Assembly (NCBI RefSeq): GCF_949987535.1
Contig: NC_080066.1
Location: 128,568,335-128,632,334 of the forward strand
Source of the DNA: Balaenoptera acutorostrata
Taxonomy: Eukaryota; Chordata; Mammalia; Artiodactyla; Balaenopteridae
DNA: 64,000 nucleotides
Direction of reading: 5' to 3'
A program made the position numbers and the translations under genes. Below, one piece after another: positions 24,380-35,710 of this stretch (the first letter of the stretch is position 1; each line of letters starts with the position of its first letter). The notes under the pieces were generated by a model, which saw only the letters and a list, made by a program, of their open reading frames with translations, was not told the DNA's origin and made no database searches.

Positions 24380-24949
24380 TGTGTTTATTAATAGTTTGTT
24401 CCTTTATATTGCTGAGTAATATTCCACTGAATATATATACCATATTTGTTTATTTCAGTTGTTCTCAACTGGGGATAAGTTTCCTCCCTTAGGGTACCTA
24501 TGGCAATGTCTGGAGATATTTTTGATTGTCATAACTGTGTGTTTACTAGTGACACCTGTTGGACAGAGGCCAAAGATGCTGCTAAACATCCTACAGTGCA
24601 CTTGATAGTTCCCCCCCAAAATAATTATCTGATCTAAAATGTCAAAATTGCCACTCTTGAGAAACTATATTGTAATCTCCTTTGGGTAGATATTTTGCTT
24701 GTTTCATGTTTATGTCAATTATAAATAGCATAGTTTGAGTATATTTTATATCTCTTTTGGAGACATCTGAATGTATATTTTTTGGATAAATAACTAGGTG
24801 TAGAAATGCTAAGTAATAGGGTATGTATGTTCAGTTTTAGTAGATACTGGCAAAGAGTGTCCCAAAGTGGTTGTTCCATTTTACACTTCCATCAGCAGTG
24901 TATAGAAGTACAGTTACTCTTCATCCTCACCAACACTGGGACTTTTAGT
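24380..24949 (-). mobile_element. Ancient L1 ORF2 3' fragment, antisense, split by MER5A
   Basis: 'tatattgctgagtaatattc' on the left and 'caaagtggttgttccatttt', 'acacttccatcagcagtgta' and 'cctcaccaacactgggactt' on the right are antisense L1 ORF2 C-terminal sequence. The interruption at 24456-24666 is a separate hAT element. Confidence 0.8.
24456..24666 (+). mobile_element. MER5A hAT-type DNA transposon, near full length
   Basis: It starts 'cagttgttctcaactgggga', carries 'tggcaatgtctggagatatt', 'gctgctaaacatcctacagt' and 'aaaataattatctgatctaa', and ends 'cttgagaaact', the complementary terminus. It is non-autonomous with no coding capacity. Confidence 0.9.
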
Positions 24950-27482
24950 ATAATTTTATTTTTGAGGTTAGATTAGTATACAATGATAACTCATATTTTC
25001 ATTGTATAATTTGATGTGATTTGATAAGTATTACAACATAGAATATTTCTATCAACCCCAGAAGTTCCTTTTCTCTACAAATTAATCTCAACCTTTATAA
25101 ACAATCACACTTCTGATGCTATTAAATATATTAATTTTTCCATTTCTCAATATTCATATAACTGTAATTATGCTATATGTGTTTTTTTGTGTGTGTTAAG
25201 CTTCTCCTGCTTAACATAATGTTAATGTTGAGATTTAGGCCTGTTGGTGCATGATTCAGCAGATTTTTTTTAAAAAAAATATTCCCCTGTGAATATTGTT
25301 TTTTATCCATTTTTGTTGACTGATATTTGTTTTTATGCCAATTAATAATAAAGCTACTAGAATATTTTATATGTAATTATTTTACTTATGTATGTTTTAT
25401 TTTGGGTCAGGGATAAAGCCAACAAGGGGAATTGCTGGGTCAATTTGTTTGGCTTAGTAAAAAGCCACCAGTTTTCCAACATGATTTTACTATTTTACCT
25501 TGCTCCAGCAGTGTGTGAATTGCTCCACAGAATTGCCAAGATTGTTGTTGACATTTAATTTTAACTATTCTAGTAGGAGTAAAGTGGTATGACATTGTAT
25601 TTTTAATGTCATTTCATTGATGACTAAAGACGTAGAGAACCTTTTCATGTACTTATTCCCCATTTAAATATATTTCTTGTAAAATATCTTTTTAACTTTT
25701 TGTCCAAAATTGCTTGATTTTAAAAAATGATTTATTGGAATCCTTTACATGTTGGATAAAAGTCTTTTGTCAAATATATGTATTGTAAATATTTCTGTCT
25801 GTTACTTCTTTTTTAAAAATTTCCTTTATGGTGACTTTGATGAGCAGAAGTTTATGAACTTGTCTTTATGCAGGAAGTCCAGCAACATTTGTTGAAAAGA
25901 GTGTCTTTCCCCAGCTTCTTTCCAATTATTTTGGAATCTTTGTCAAAACTCTACTTATTTTATATGTGTAGGTTCATTTAGGGATTTAATGTTCTCTTCA
26001 GTTGATCTATTTATCTATCCTTACGCCAATGCACTATCTTGAATATTGTAGCTTTAATTAACTTTTGAAATAGGGTAGTGTAAGTCTTCCAACATTGTTA
26101 TTTTATAAGATTATTTTGACTATTCTAGGTCCTTCTCACAGCCAAATAAATTTTAGAATCAACTTATCTATAAATACACCTATTAATATTTTAATCAAGA
26201 TTGTGTTGAAACTATAGAACTATTTGCAAAGAATTTACATATTAATGATTGAGCCTTGCAACCATGAACATAGTATAACCTTCCATTCATTTAAATGTTC
26301 TTTAATTTCTCATAGCAAAATTGTCTGTATTTTCAGTTTGGGGGCTCACAAGCCCTTTGTTAAATTTATTCCAGTGTATTTATATATATATATATATTTC
26401 TTTTTTAAAAAATTAATTAATTTATTTATTTTTGACTGCGTTGGGTCTTTGTTGCTGTCCACAGGCTTTCTCTGGTTGCGCCAAGTGGGGGCTACTCTTT
26501 GTTGTGGTGCGCAGGCTTCTCATTGCAGTGGCTTCTCTTGTTGCGGAGCATGGGCTCTAGGTGCACGGGCTTCAGTAATTGTGGCACTTGAGTTCTAGAG
26601 TGTAGGCTCAGTAATTGTGGTGCACGGGCTTAGTTGCTCTGCGGCATGTGGAATCTTCATGGACCAGAGCTCGAACCCGTGTCCCCTGCATTGGCAGGCA
26701 GATACTTAACCACTGTGCCACCAGGGGAGTCCCCACCAATGTATATTTTTGATGTTACTGTTTAAGTACTGTTTTTTCCTAAATATCATATTTCAGTTTT
26801 TCTACTAGTACACAAACACACAGTGATCATTTACACTGTGACCTGCCTAAATTCATGCCTTAGTGGTGGAAGATTCTTTTATAGATTCTTTGGGATTTTA
26901 TAGTTAACCACGTACCTGTGAAAAAGGCAGTTTATCTACTTCTTTTCCATTCTGCATGACTTTTATTTCCTTTATGTACTTTATTCATTGTTTATACTGA
27001 CTAGAGTCTCTAATACAATGCAGAATAGAAGTAGTATGAGCAGACATCCATGCCTTGTTTGTGGGAAAGTTTTAAATCATGAATTCAATGTTTTTAATTG
27101 AGAGAGTTATTCAGATTTTCTGATTCTTTTGAACCATCATAGTTAGTTTGTGTCTTTCAAGAAATTCATCCAAGCCATCAAAAATTCTGAATTTATTGGC
27201 ATAAATTTGTTCATAATATTAACACATTATTACTTGATGTCTAAAGAAACTGTAATAACTCTCAATTGATAGTATTACAAAAGTCTTTTCTCTGTTCTTC
27301 CTTATTAGTATTTTTAATGATTTATCAATTTTATTAGTCTTTTCAAAGAGAGAACTTTTTTTATTGTTTTTCTCTATGCTTTTTTGTTTTCTATTTCTTT
27401 GATTTTTCACTCTCATCTTTACTCTTTTTTATTTCCACTTACTAATTTTGCTCTTTTTAAAATTGCTTAAATTATAATATAT
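24950..27482 (-). mobile_element. Ancient L1, 3' UTR through most of ORF2, antisense
   Basis: The left part is an old L1 3' UTR ('gaatatttctatcaacccca', 'cataactgtaattatg'). From about 25240 to 27480 the order of antisense ORF2 blocks is kept: 'cattgatgactaaagacgta', 'tttgtcaaaactctacttat', 'aatgcactatcttgaatatt' and 'agaacttttt'. No long frame remains. A CHR SINE interrupts it at 26385-26735 and a MaLR LTR abuts its right end. Confidence 0.8.
26385..26735 (-). mobile_element. CHR-2-type tRNA-derived SINE, antisense
   Basis: Reading the minus strand from 26735, the tRNA-like head carries a B-box-like 'gggttcgagc' word, followed by the body and an A/T-rich tail (26385-26425). The body is the cetacean CHR form ('gttgggtctttgttgctgtc' on the plus strand). 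Diverged flanks 'ccagtgtattta' and 'ccaatgtatatt' are the probable duplication. It inserted into the antisense L1 at 24950-27482. Confidence 0.9.
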
Positions 27483-27853
27483 TGTGGACTTAATATTTGT
27501 GTGCTCCCAAAATTCACATGTTGAAATCCTAACCTCCAGTGTGATGACATTAGGAGGTAGTAGCATGGTGTTAGGATGGTATTAGGAGGGCCTTTGGAAG
27601 GTAATTAGGTCATGAGGGTGGAGCCCTCAAGATTAGTGCCCTTATAAGAGGAGACATGAGAACTTGCTCCTCTCTCTCTGCTCTGTGTCCACCATGTGAG
27701 GATGGAGGTAGAAGATGGCCATTTGTGACCCAAGAAGCAGGTCCTCTCCAGGAACTGAATCTACTAGTGCCTTGATTTTGGATTGATCAGCCTCCAGGAC
27801 TGTGAGAAATAAATGTTGGTAATTCAGTGTTGTCACCCAGACTGACTAAAACA
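27483..27853 (+). mobile_element. Solitary MaLR (MLT1/MST-type) LTR, sense
   Basis: It begins TG and ends CA, with 'cacatgttgaaatcctaacc', 'aattaggtcatgagggtgga', 'gtgcccttataagaggagac', 'caccatgtgaggatgg' and 'actgtgagaaataaatgttg', all in the MaLR LTR order with its TATA-like and AATAAA sites. No internal region or second LTR is seen. Confidence 0.85.
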
Positions 27854-29518
27854 AAGATACTCCATTTTAGATATTTCTGCTCTTCTAATTTGAGCATTTG
27901 AAGCTATAATTTTACTAGCAGAAATTTGCTAATAGCCTGAAACAGAACAACAAAGAAACTGTGAGTGGTCAAAGGACTCAGTTTCAATTTCCAACAGAGC
28001 ATAGGTTGCAGGATAATTTAACTGTACGTGGGAGTGAGGTGGAAGGCATGGTGAGGGCTGATGCAATGATTCCTAATAGGGTCAGCTGTGCAAAATACAG
28101 AAAGGAGCTGATGCCTCAAGTAATGTGAGCCTATAATAAAACAGAAAAGCAAGCAAGCAAACAAACAAAATATGGGTCTTTTCATTATAGTCATGAAACT
28201 GCCTGCTAAAAAAAAACCTCTAGCTGTAGTTCATTCCTGTTTCTTACAGACAACTATACCTCTTAACTGGCAAAAGAAATGATAGAGAATGAAGTCTCTC
28301 TCCTTTCCCACTTACTAGGGCCTAGAAGTTTTTAATATAAACCAGTTCAACTTGGACAAAAACTGTTTTACTCCCTCCAGACATTACACACACATGGAAA
28401 GCAAAATAAATGAAGCTTATTGAATGTGTGAAAAGACCAGAAGGAAGCCTCTCTAAGGAAGCAGACACAAATTCTCCAAGTGAGCTTCAGCCTGATAAAG
28501 TATTTCATACATATTTAAAGTGTTTTAAAGAAGCTTATAAATGTACAAAAAATGTAATGAAATAAGAATCTATTTCAAATTTTTGAAGAAAAAGTTAATT
28601 TTCTACTGGTCCAATGGAGGAATGTGATATACTCCCAATAAAAATTATTTTTTAGATATGTTGAAAAACATTTTGATGCAAAATCTAGGCCTTTGGGGGG
28701 TAAAAAGTGTAATTAAATGTCACAATTACAGCCAACATGATTAAGGAGAAAAGTTAAATATCACATCATAGCCAGGAAGCCTTTGTAACATTCTGGATTA
28801 TTTTTAAGGATTTTAAAGTGACTAGTGTTCCCACAATTTTTTGAGATATACTTTAAAAAAAAATTATGGTGGTTTGATTTTTATTCCTAAGATGGGGTGG
28901 GCTAGGGAATGTTTATTAACCATCATTATATACTTCATTGTAAGTTTTAATCTTTTTACCATTTCATTTTATCCATGTTTAGGAAATTAAAACCTTTTCA
29001 TTATGCATAAAATGTTAAACTTCAAACGTAATAAACAGCAGTAATTTCACATCTGCTATAACATGCTTCTGGAGAGTGCAAACTTAATTGTGTCTCCAGA
29101 ATATGAGTGGAGTAAAAGACAGGCTATCATGTCCTGGTTTACAGAAGAACAGTCCATGTTTGTCCTAGAACTACTGCACCATCCTGAACAAAATTGGCGC
29201 TACCTAATTTGCTTTTTTAGGAAAGCTCAACACATTATTTGGAAGTATATATAATAGAAAGTAACTGAATTATTACATTTTTTAGGGAAAGCTGTGTGGT
29301 GAAGTAGTAGTTAAGCTGGTCGGAAGAGGAATGATTTAATGAAATTGCATGTTGTCCTGAAGAGTTCACTACACGAGGATCATGCTGAGAAAACTGCAGG
29401 TTCCCAACTTAGCTTGTGACTGTTCCTATGAATCAAGGCTTACTTCCCTCACTGCGGAACTAATAAAGTCATCATTATTACTGGGTGCTAACAGTCAAAA
29501 GAAAACAAGTCTTTCCTT
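27854..29518. other. Unassigned DNA
   Basis: Includes short 'agcaagcaaacaaacaaa' repeats near 28150. A 63-codon frame at 29063-29254 is not recognised. No repeat family assigned. Confidence 0.4.
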
Positions 29519-29541
29519 AAAAAAAAAAAAAAAAAAAAAAA
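29519..29541. repeat. A23 homopolymer with upstream AATAAA
   Basis: Twenty-three A residues stand 51 bases downstream of an AATAAA (29462-29467). This resembles the tail of a retrocopy, but no parental gene is recognised in the preceding 200 bases. Confidence 0.9.
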
Positions 29542-29959
29542 GGGAACAAAACCACATAGAAAAATTGAATATATTAAATTGAATTTTTATTTCATTCACT
29601 CTATATACTTTAAAATAACAGGCTTATAAGCTATTAAAACAGTAATTTAAAAAATGTGCAGTGCTTTATGCACAGGTAAAGATGATATGTTATTTTATCA
29701 TCTTACCATTTCTCTTTTGGACTTTTCACAGTTTTGGTATATTAGCAACTCTAATTTGACTCTCTGAGCTCTTGCGCTAAGGAGAAATAGAAGGAAGAAA
29801 TGAACCCTTATTGAGGCTGACAATTGGGTTATTCTTCATACCTTATTTTAAGTTCTTCCATCTTCAAAACTACCTGAAACTTATTGATACAAAACCACAA
29901 CCATTATATTATGCTTACAAGTTTTCTGGATTAAGAATTCAGACTGGGCACAGATGGGG
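29542..29959. other. Unassigned DNA
   Basis: No feature recognised. Confidence 0.4.
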
Positions 29960-30400
29960 GCTTGTCTCTGTTCTATGATGTTTGAGGCCTCAATGGATGG
30001 CTTCCCACTTTAATAGCAGGAGTGATTTGAACTGGTAGGGGTGGAAAACATCTAGGGACTTCATTCAAATGTCTGGCACCTGGGCTGGGATGAGCTGGAG
30101 TGTAGATTGGTTGGGCTGTCAACTGGAGATCTCATGTGTGCCTTCTTCATGAGGTTCAGGCTTCTCATAAGCATGGAACAAGCTTTCCGAGGAACCTAGG
30201 CAGAAGCCGTAAGCCTCTTGATGACCTAGTCTCAAGAGTCATGTACTATTACTTCTGCTGCCTGATATTGGTTACAAGCAAGTCACTAAGGTCAGCCTGT
30301 ATTCATGGGAGAGCCCATATTCACCTCTCAAAAGTAGAATGGCAAAGTCCCATTGCAAAAGAGCATGTACAATGTGGAATTCAGTTGTGACTGCATTTGG
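29960..30400 (-). mobile_element. Ancient LTR-like repeat, antisense
   Basis: 'tattacttctgctgcctgat', 'attggttacaagcaagtcac' and 'taaggtcagcctgtattcat' match the antisense body of a widespread mammalian MaLR/ERVL-like LTR group. The terminal 'aagtcccattgcaaaagagc' also fits. The 84-codon frame at 30136-30390 lies inside it and is not a gene. Confidence 0.5.
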
Positions 30401-31039
30401 AATGTAAAATTGGCTGAATAAAAATATCATAATCTTAATTTTTATAAATTAATTAAAAGAGCTACTGAGTAATGGACTTGGGACCATCACCAGTGCTTTT
30501 TGCATCCCAAAGCCTATGTTCTTTTACTTTATTAAATGCTTAATTTGTGTCATACACACAGACCAATTTTCATGTAAATTTTCAGTGTTGTGACTTTTGT
30601 CATACTTTTAGTGGGATAGATAGATTAATATTTCTTTACTTGGTATTAATTGATTGTGTTGTATATACTTAAGTTCAAAAATGAAAAAAATGCCTTATTT
30701 TATAAATTCAGATAAAACTAGAGTGCTAGTTATAGACAAAGTATTTTATTTTGAAAAATTGCTAGCCTCTGGGATCCTTAACAGTATCTTGGTTCAGGGA
30801 CTATTGGATCTGGCATTGAAAAAGGAAGATGTAGCAATGTAGGAAAGTTTTCTACTAAGTTCCTATATCACCTTCTAGCCCCATGTTCCCCAATTTCACC
30901 AAATAGAATAACAAGTTATATAATGTAAATCTATCTTATCATTTATATAATGTAGTTGCTCTCATTCTAAGTTGGAAAGCACAACACTAGAGGGTTGTAG
31001 ACAAGCTCTTTGACTCTTTGTCTCTCCCTACCATCCCCC
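30401..31039. other. Unassigned AT-rich DNA
   Basis: No feature recognised. Confidence 0.4.
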
Positions 31040-31485
31040 ATTATCTTTAATAGCAGATTTTCACTTGTCTATTCCAATTCGCTATTAAGCCATTGCTTTG
31101 AGGGTGATGAGGAATATGATTAGTCCACTGACTGTTAATATTTCTTCTCCCATTGTTGTGCTGAGTAGGCAGTGAAGTGAGTGCCTTGATCTGATGAAAT
31201 GGACCCAAGAGTTCCAAACTGGCATAATACTTTTGGTTTCAGTCCTTTACAGTATATGAAGCATTGGCTTCAATCACTAAGTATGAAGAGCCAAACCCTG
31301 ATTATGCATAAATCCATTTAAATCCACTTGGAACTATCAGAAAAGGGCCAATGTTATCTACTTGCCAGTTATGTGCTTGACATTCACCCCTGGGAATGTG
31401 TTCTAGAGTGAACTGCAGATTCTACCTTTCCTGTTAAAAACAGGGCAAGTTTTATTAAATATTTGCATTTCAGAGGAGCCAGCAA
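31040..31485 (-). mobile_element. ERVL-like pol relic, antisense
   Basis: 'tgagtgccttgatctgatga' and 'gggccaatgttatctacttg' then 'ccagttatgtgcttgacatt' resemble the antisense integrase region of old ERVL-class elements. Stops interrupt every frame, so no retroviral protein can be read. No LTR was found attached. The assignment is by pattern only. Confidence 0.4.
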
Positions 31486-31559
31486 TATATGTCACTTTTG
31501 CTCTTTACCTGACTGTCTTTAAAGTGTTTTTATTCTAGGCAGCATATAGTTGGGTCTTA

Positions 31560-32880
31560 CCTTTTTTATCCAATCTGATCATATCTGCCTTTCAAGTGTG
31601 ATGGTTTGATAATTTTTTCCTTTAAAGCACTTACCAATATAATTATATTTAACTCTATCATCTTGCTATTTATTTTCTATTTACCCTATCTATTCTTTGT
31701 TTGCTTTTCACTCTTCCTCTTCCCCTCCTTATTTTTCTGGTTCAATTGAATATATTTTATGATTCTGACCACCTCCTTTGTTAGCACATTAGCTATAATG
31801 CTTGTTTTGTTATTTTAGTGGTTGCTTTAAGGTTTATCCTATGTATCTTTAACTTATTGCAGTCTACCTTCAAATGATATTATTCTACTTCATATATATT
31901 ATAAAGCCTCCCAACAGTATAATTCCATTCCTTCTCTCCCAGCCTTTTTACTCTTGTCATCATACGTTTAAATCCAACATATAAGTCCCACAATATATTG
32001 TTATTATTTTTGTTAAATAATCATCTTTTAAAGATATTTCAATAGTAAGAAAAAATGTACATGCTTATCTATATAGTTACTATTTTCAGTGTTCTTTATT
32101 CATTTTTGTTTATATATATATTTCTATCTGCTATAACTTTCTGTATGAAGGACTTCCTTCAATATTTCTTGTAGCGCAGACCTGCTAGAGATAAATTCTT
32201 TCAGCTTTTGAATATTGAAAAGGTCTTTAGTTCACCTTTGTTTTTGAAGGATATTTTCACTGGATATAGAATTCCAGGTTTATGGTGATTGTTTGTTTCA
32301 GTACTTTAAAAATGCTGTTTCATTGTCTTCCCACTTGTAATGTTTCTCACAAGAAATCTGCTGTCATCCTTATCTTTGTTTTTCTATATGTACTTTTGTT
32401 TTTTCTCTCTTCCTGTCTTAGGATTTTCCCAAAATTATCAGTTTTGAGTAGTTTGATTATGATGTGCCTTGGTATAGTTTTCTTCCTGTTCATGGTGCTT
32501 GGGGATTTTTTAAATCCCTAAATCTATAAATTTCTTTATATTAAAAGAATGTTCATGTATTTTTTTCTCTGACACTTCCCCCCCGCCCCAACCGTCTCCC
32601 TTAGGGACTCCAATTACGCAGTTTTTAAGCCATTTAAATTTGTCCCACAACTCACAAATACTGTATTTATTTTCCTTCAGTATTTTTTCTATCTGTGTTT
32701 CATTTTGGACTACTATGTCTTCAAGTTCATTTATCTTTGCTTCTACAATGTCTAATCCACTATTAATCCCATTTGGTAATATGTTTTATATCAGATATTG
32801 AAATTTTCATCTATACAAGTTTTTTAAAAAAATCTTCCATGTTTCTACTAAACTTCTGACAATAGGGAATGGAATTATTA
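31560..32880 (-). mobile_element. Ancient L1M/HAL1-type ORF1 region, antisense
   Basis: The order matches the antisense L1M ORF1 and ORF1-ORF2 linker: 'tgcagtctaccttcaaatga', 'gcgcagacctgctagagata', 'tattttcactggatatagaa', 'ttcattgtcttcccacttgt', 'gattatgatgtgccttggta' and 'tttcattttggactactatg'. The linker part mirrors the sense sequence at 63.75-64.0 kb. All frames are broken. Confidence 0.75.
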
Positions 32881-33239
32881 TAACTGTTTTACTGTCCTTG
32901 TCATTAATTTTTAACTTGTCAATTCTGAATCAGTTGATTTCAATTGATTCATTTGTTTTGGGGTTGTGGTGTGTAAATGTAAATACAGAATTTAAGTATA
33001 GAATATATACAACTGTAAAGTAGCTTTAATATACTGAAAGATATCATATTGTCCATGTTGAAAAGAAAGTGAGGTTACCTGGGTTATTTTAGTAGATAGA
33101 GATATTCACAGAGGGACTTTATTCTATCACAAGGCTTAACAATCCATATTAAATTAAATTACTTATCTGTCTTCCTCTTTATACTCTTAACTTCTTCATG
33201 CAATAATCTGGTGTGTGTGCTTTTATACGTGTATATGTG
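32881..33239. other. Unassigned DNA
   Basis: No repeat, coding region or RNA gene recognised. Confidence 0.4.
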
Positions 33240-34690
33240 TGTTTTGTTTTTGTTTTTTTTTTTACTTTTTAAATTAATAGACTTTCTTTGTAGAGCAGTT
33301 TTAGGTTTACAGAAAAATTGAGCTGAAAGCAGAGTCCCTATATACTTCCTATCCCTCTCCTACAGTTTCCCCGATTACTAACATCCTGCATTACTGTTGT
33401 ACATTTGTTACAATTAACAAACCAGTATAGATATAAGTTTTAGTTTGTACTAGAGTTCACTCTCTTTGTTGTACTTTCTATGGGTTTTGACACATGTGTC
33501 CACCATTACAGTAGTACACAGAATAGTTCCACTAGCATAAAAATCCCCTGTGCTCCATATATTTAGCCCTCCCTACTTTCCTGGAATTTTTTACTATCTC
33601 CATAGAGTTGGAATCATACAGTATGCAGCCTTTTCAGATTGGCTTCCTTCACTTAGCAAAATGCATTTAAGGTTCCTCTATGTCTTTTTGTAACTTGATA
33701 ACTCATTTCTTTTAATCATTGAATAATGTTCCATTGTCCAGATATTTATTTACCCATTCACCTACTGAAGGACATCTTGGTGGCTTACAAATTCTAGCAA
33801 TTATGAACAAAGCTGCTATAAACATTTGTGTACAGGTTTTGTGTAAACATAAGTTTTCAACTCATTTGGGTAAATACCAAGGAATGTGACCTCTAGATTA
33901 CAAGATAAGTGTATTTTTAGTTTTTTTTTTTAAAATAGATCTTTATTGGAGTATAACTGCTTCACAATACTGTGCTAGCCTCTGTTGCACAACAAAGTGA
34001 GTCAGCCACGTGCACACATACATCCCCATATCCCCTCCCTCTTGCGCCTCTCTCCCCCCCATCCCACCCCTCTAGGTGGACACAAAGCACCGAGCAGATC
34101 TCCCTGTGCTATGCTGCTGCTTCCCACTAGCTAACTATTTTACATTTGATACTGTATATATGTCGATGTTACTCTCACTTCGCCCCAGCTTCCCCCTCCC
34201 CTCCATGTCCTCAAGTCCATTCTCTATGTCTGCATCTTTATTCCTGCTCTGCCACTAGGTTCATCAGTACCATTTCTTTTTTTTTAGATTCCATATATAT
34301 GCTTTAGCATATGGTATTCATTTTTCTCTTTCTGACTTACAATCAAGACAGTATGGTGCTGGCACAAAATCAGAAATATAGATCTATGTTTAGTTTTATG
34401 AGAAACTGCCAAGCTGTCTTCCAAGCGGCTGTACCATTTTGCATTCCCACCAGCAATGCATGAGGTTTCTCTTGCTCCATATCCTCACGATGATATGGTG
34501 TTGTCAGTGTTTCGAATTTTGGCCATTCTACTAGGTGTGCAGTGGTATCTCATTGTTGTTTTAATTTGTATTTCCCTAATGACATATAATGTTGAGCACC
34601 TTTTCATATGCTTAGCTGTCATTGGTATATTTTCCTTTGGCAAGGTGTGTCTATTCAGATCTTTTGCCTATTTTCCCCCTTTTTCCTTTT
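33240..34690 (-). mobile_element. Old L1M, 3' UTR and ORF2 end, antisense, split by a younger L1
   Basis: Antisense 3' UTR ('tagagcagttttaggtttac', 'gttgtacatttgttacaatt') is followed by ORF2 C-terminal sequence ('ttcattgtccagatatttat'-like start, 'gaacaaagctgctataaaca', 'gagaaactgccaagctgtct', 'aatttgtatttccctaatga'). The text reads through from 33911 to 34398 once the insertion at 33925-34384 is removed. Confidence 0.85.
33925..34384 (-). mobile_element. Twin-primed (5'-inverted) young L1 insertion
   Basis: 33925-34340 is an antisense L1 3' UTR of the same young family as the copy at 34791 ('cttattggagtataactgct', 'cgagcagatctccctgtgct'). 34341-34384 switches to sense ORF2 sequence ('aatcaagacagtatggtgct'), equal to 38356-38399 of the young L1. 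The two parts are about 1.07 kb apart in an L1, so that segment was lost. Flanks 'tatttttagtttt' (33912-33924) and 'tatgtttagtttt' (34385-34397) agree at 12 of 13 bases and form the target-site duplication. Confidence 0.88.
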
Positions 34691-34790
34691 TTCTTTCTTT
34701 TTTAAAATTTGAGGTATAGTTGATTTACAACATTACATAAGTTTCAGGTGTACAACATAGTGATTCATAATTTTTAAAGATTATACTCTG
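34691..34790 (-). mobile_element. Older L1 3' UTR fragment, antisense, left half
   Basis: 'ttgaggtatagttgatttac' and 'gtttcaggtgtacaacatag' are an antisense L1 3' UTR. It is split by the young L1 and resumes at 39928-39984. The last 15 bases are the left copy of the young L1's target-site duplication. Confidence 0.85.
34776..34790. repeat. Target-site duplication of young L1, left copy
   Basis: AAAGATTATACTCTG is identical to 39913-39927. The precise left edge on the right side is ambiguous by a few A because it joins the poly(A) tail. Confidence 0.95.
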
Positions 34791-34791
34791 G

Positions 34792-35652
34792 GAGCAGGCT
34801 CAAAACACACTGGACTTAACAAATGAAGAGGAAATAGGTAGTCTACCTGAAAAAGAATTCAGAATAATGATAGTAAGGATGATCCAAAATCTTGGAAATA
34901 GAATAGACAAAATGCAAAAAACATTTAACAAGGATGTAGAAGAACTAAAGAGAAACCAAGCAATGATGAAGAACACAATAAATGAAATTAAAAATACTCT
35001 AGATGGGATCAATAGTAGAATAACTGAGGCAGAAGAAAGGATAAGTGACCTGGAAGATAAAATGGTGGAAATAACTACTACAGAGCAGGATAAAGAAAAA
35101 AGAATGAAAAGAACTGAGGACAGTCTCAGGGACCTCTGGGACAACATTAAACGCTCCAACAATCGAATTATAGGGGTACCAGAGGAAGAAGAGAAAAAGA
35201 AAGGGACTGAGAAAATTTTTGAAGAGATTATAGTTGAAAACTTCCCTAATATGGGAAAGGAAATAGTTAATCAAGTCCTGGAAGCACAGAGAGTCCCATA
35301 CAGGATAAACCCAAGGAGGAACACGCCAAGACACATATTAATCAAACTGTCAAAAATTAAATATAAGGAAAACATATTAAAGGCAGCAAGGGAAAAAAAA
35401 CAAATAACACACAAGGGAATCCCCATAAGGTTAACATCTGATTTATCAGCAGAAACTCTGCAAGCCAGAAGGGAGTGGCAGGATATACTTAAAGTGATGA
35501 AGGAGAAAAACCTACAACCAAGATTACTCTACCCAGCAAGGATCTCATTCAGATTTGATGGAGAAATTAAAACCTTTACAGACAAGCAAAAGCTGAGAGA
35601 GTTCAGCACCACCAAACCAGCTTTACAACAAATGCTAAAGGAACTTCTCTAG
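34792..35652 (+). pseudogene. L1 ORF1p, N-terminally truncated RNA-binding chaperone
   Basis: ORF1p is the trimeric RNA-binding protein that coats L1 RNA in the cytoplasmic ribonucleoprotein and acts as a nucleic-acid chaperone. The frame is open from the insertion junction (34792) to the TAG at 35650-35652, 286 codons. The first ATG is at 34867 (261 residues), against about 340 in complete family members, so the N-terminus and part of the coiled coil are lost. What remains is a Lys/Glu-rich coiled-coil segment (from the ATG, roughly residues 1-95), an RRM-like middle containing 'GVPEEEEKK' and 'IVENFPNMG', and a C-terminal domain with 'RNTPRHILIKLSK', 'LQARREWQDI' and 'LLYPARISF'. No internal stop or frameshift is seen. 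It is called a pseudogene only because the 5' end is missing. Confidence 0.93.
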
Positions 35653-35710
35653 GCAAGAAACACAAGAGAAGGAAAACACCTACAATAACAAACCCAATAC
35701 ATTTAAGAAA

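Noticed and set aside
34800..35334. Minus-strand frames of 120 and 111 codons opposite L1 ORF1
   Set aside because: They are the antisense of the Lys/Glu-rich ORF1 coil, giving Ser/Phe/Leu-rich text with no family motif.
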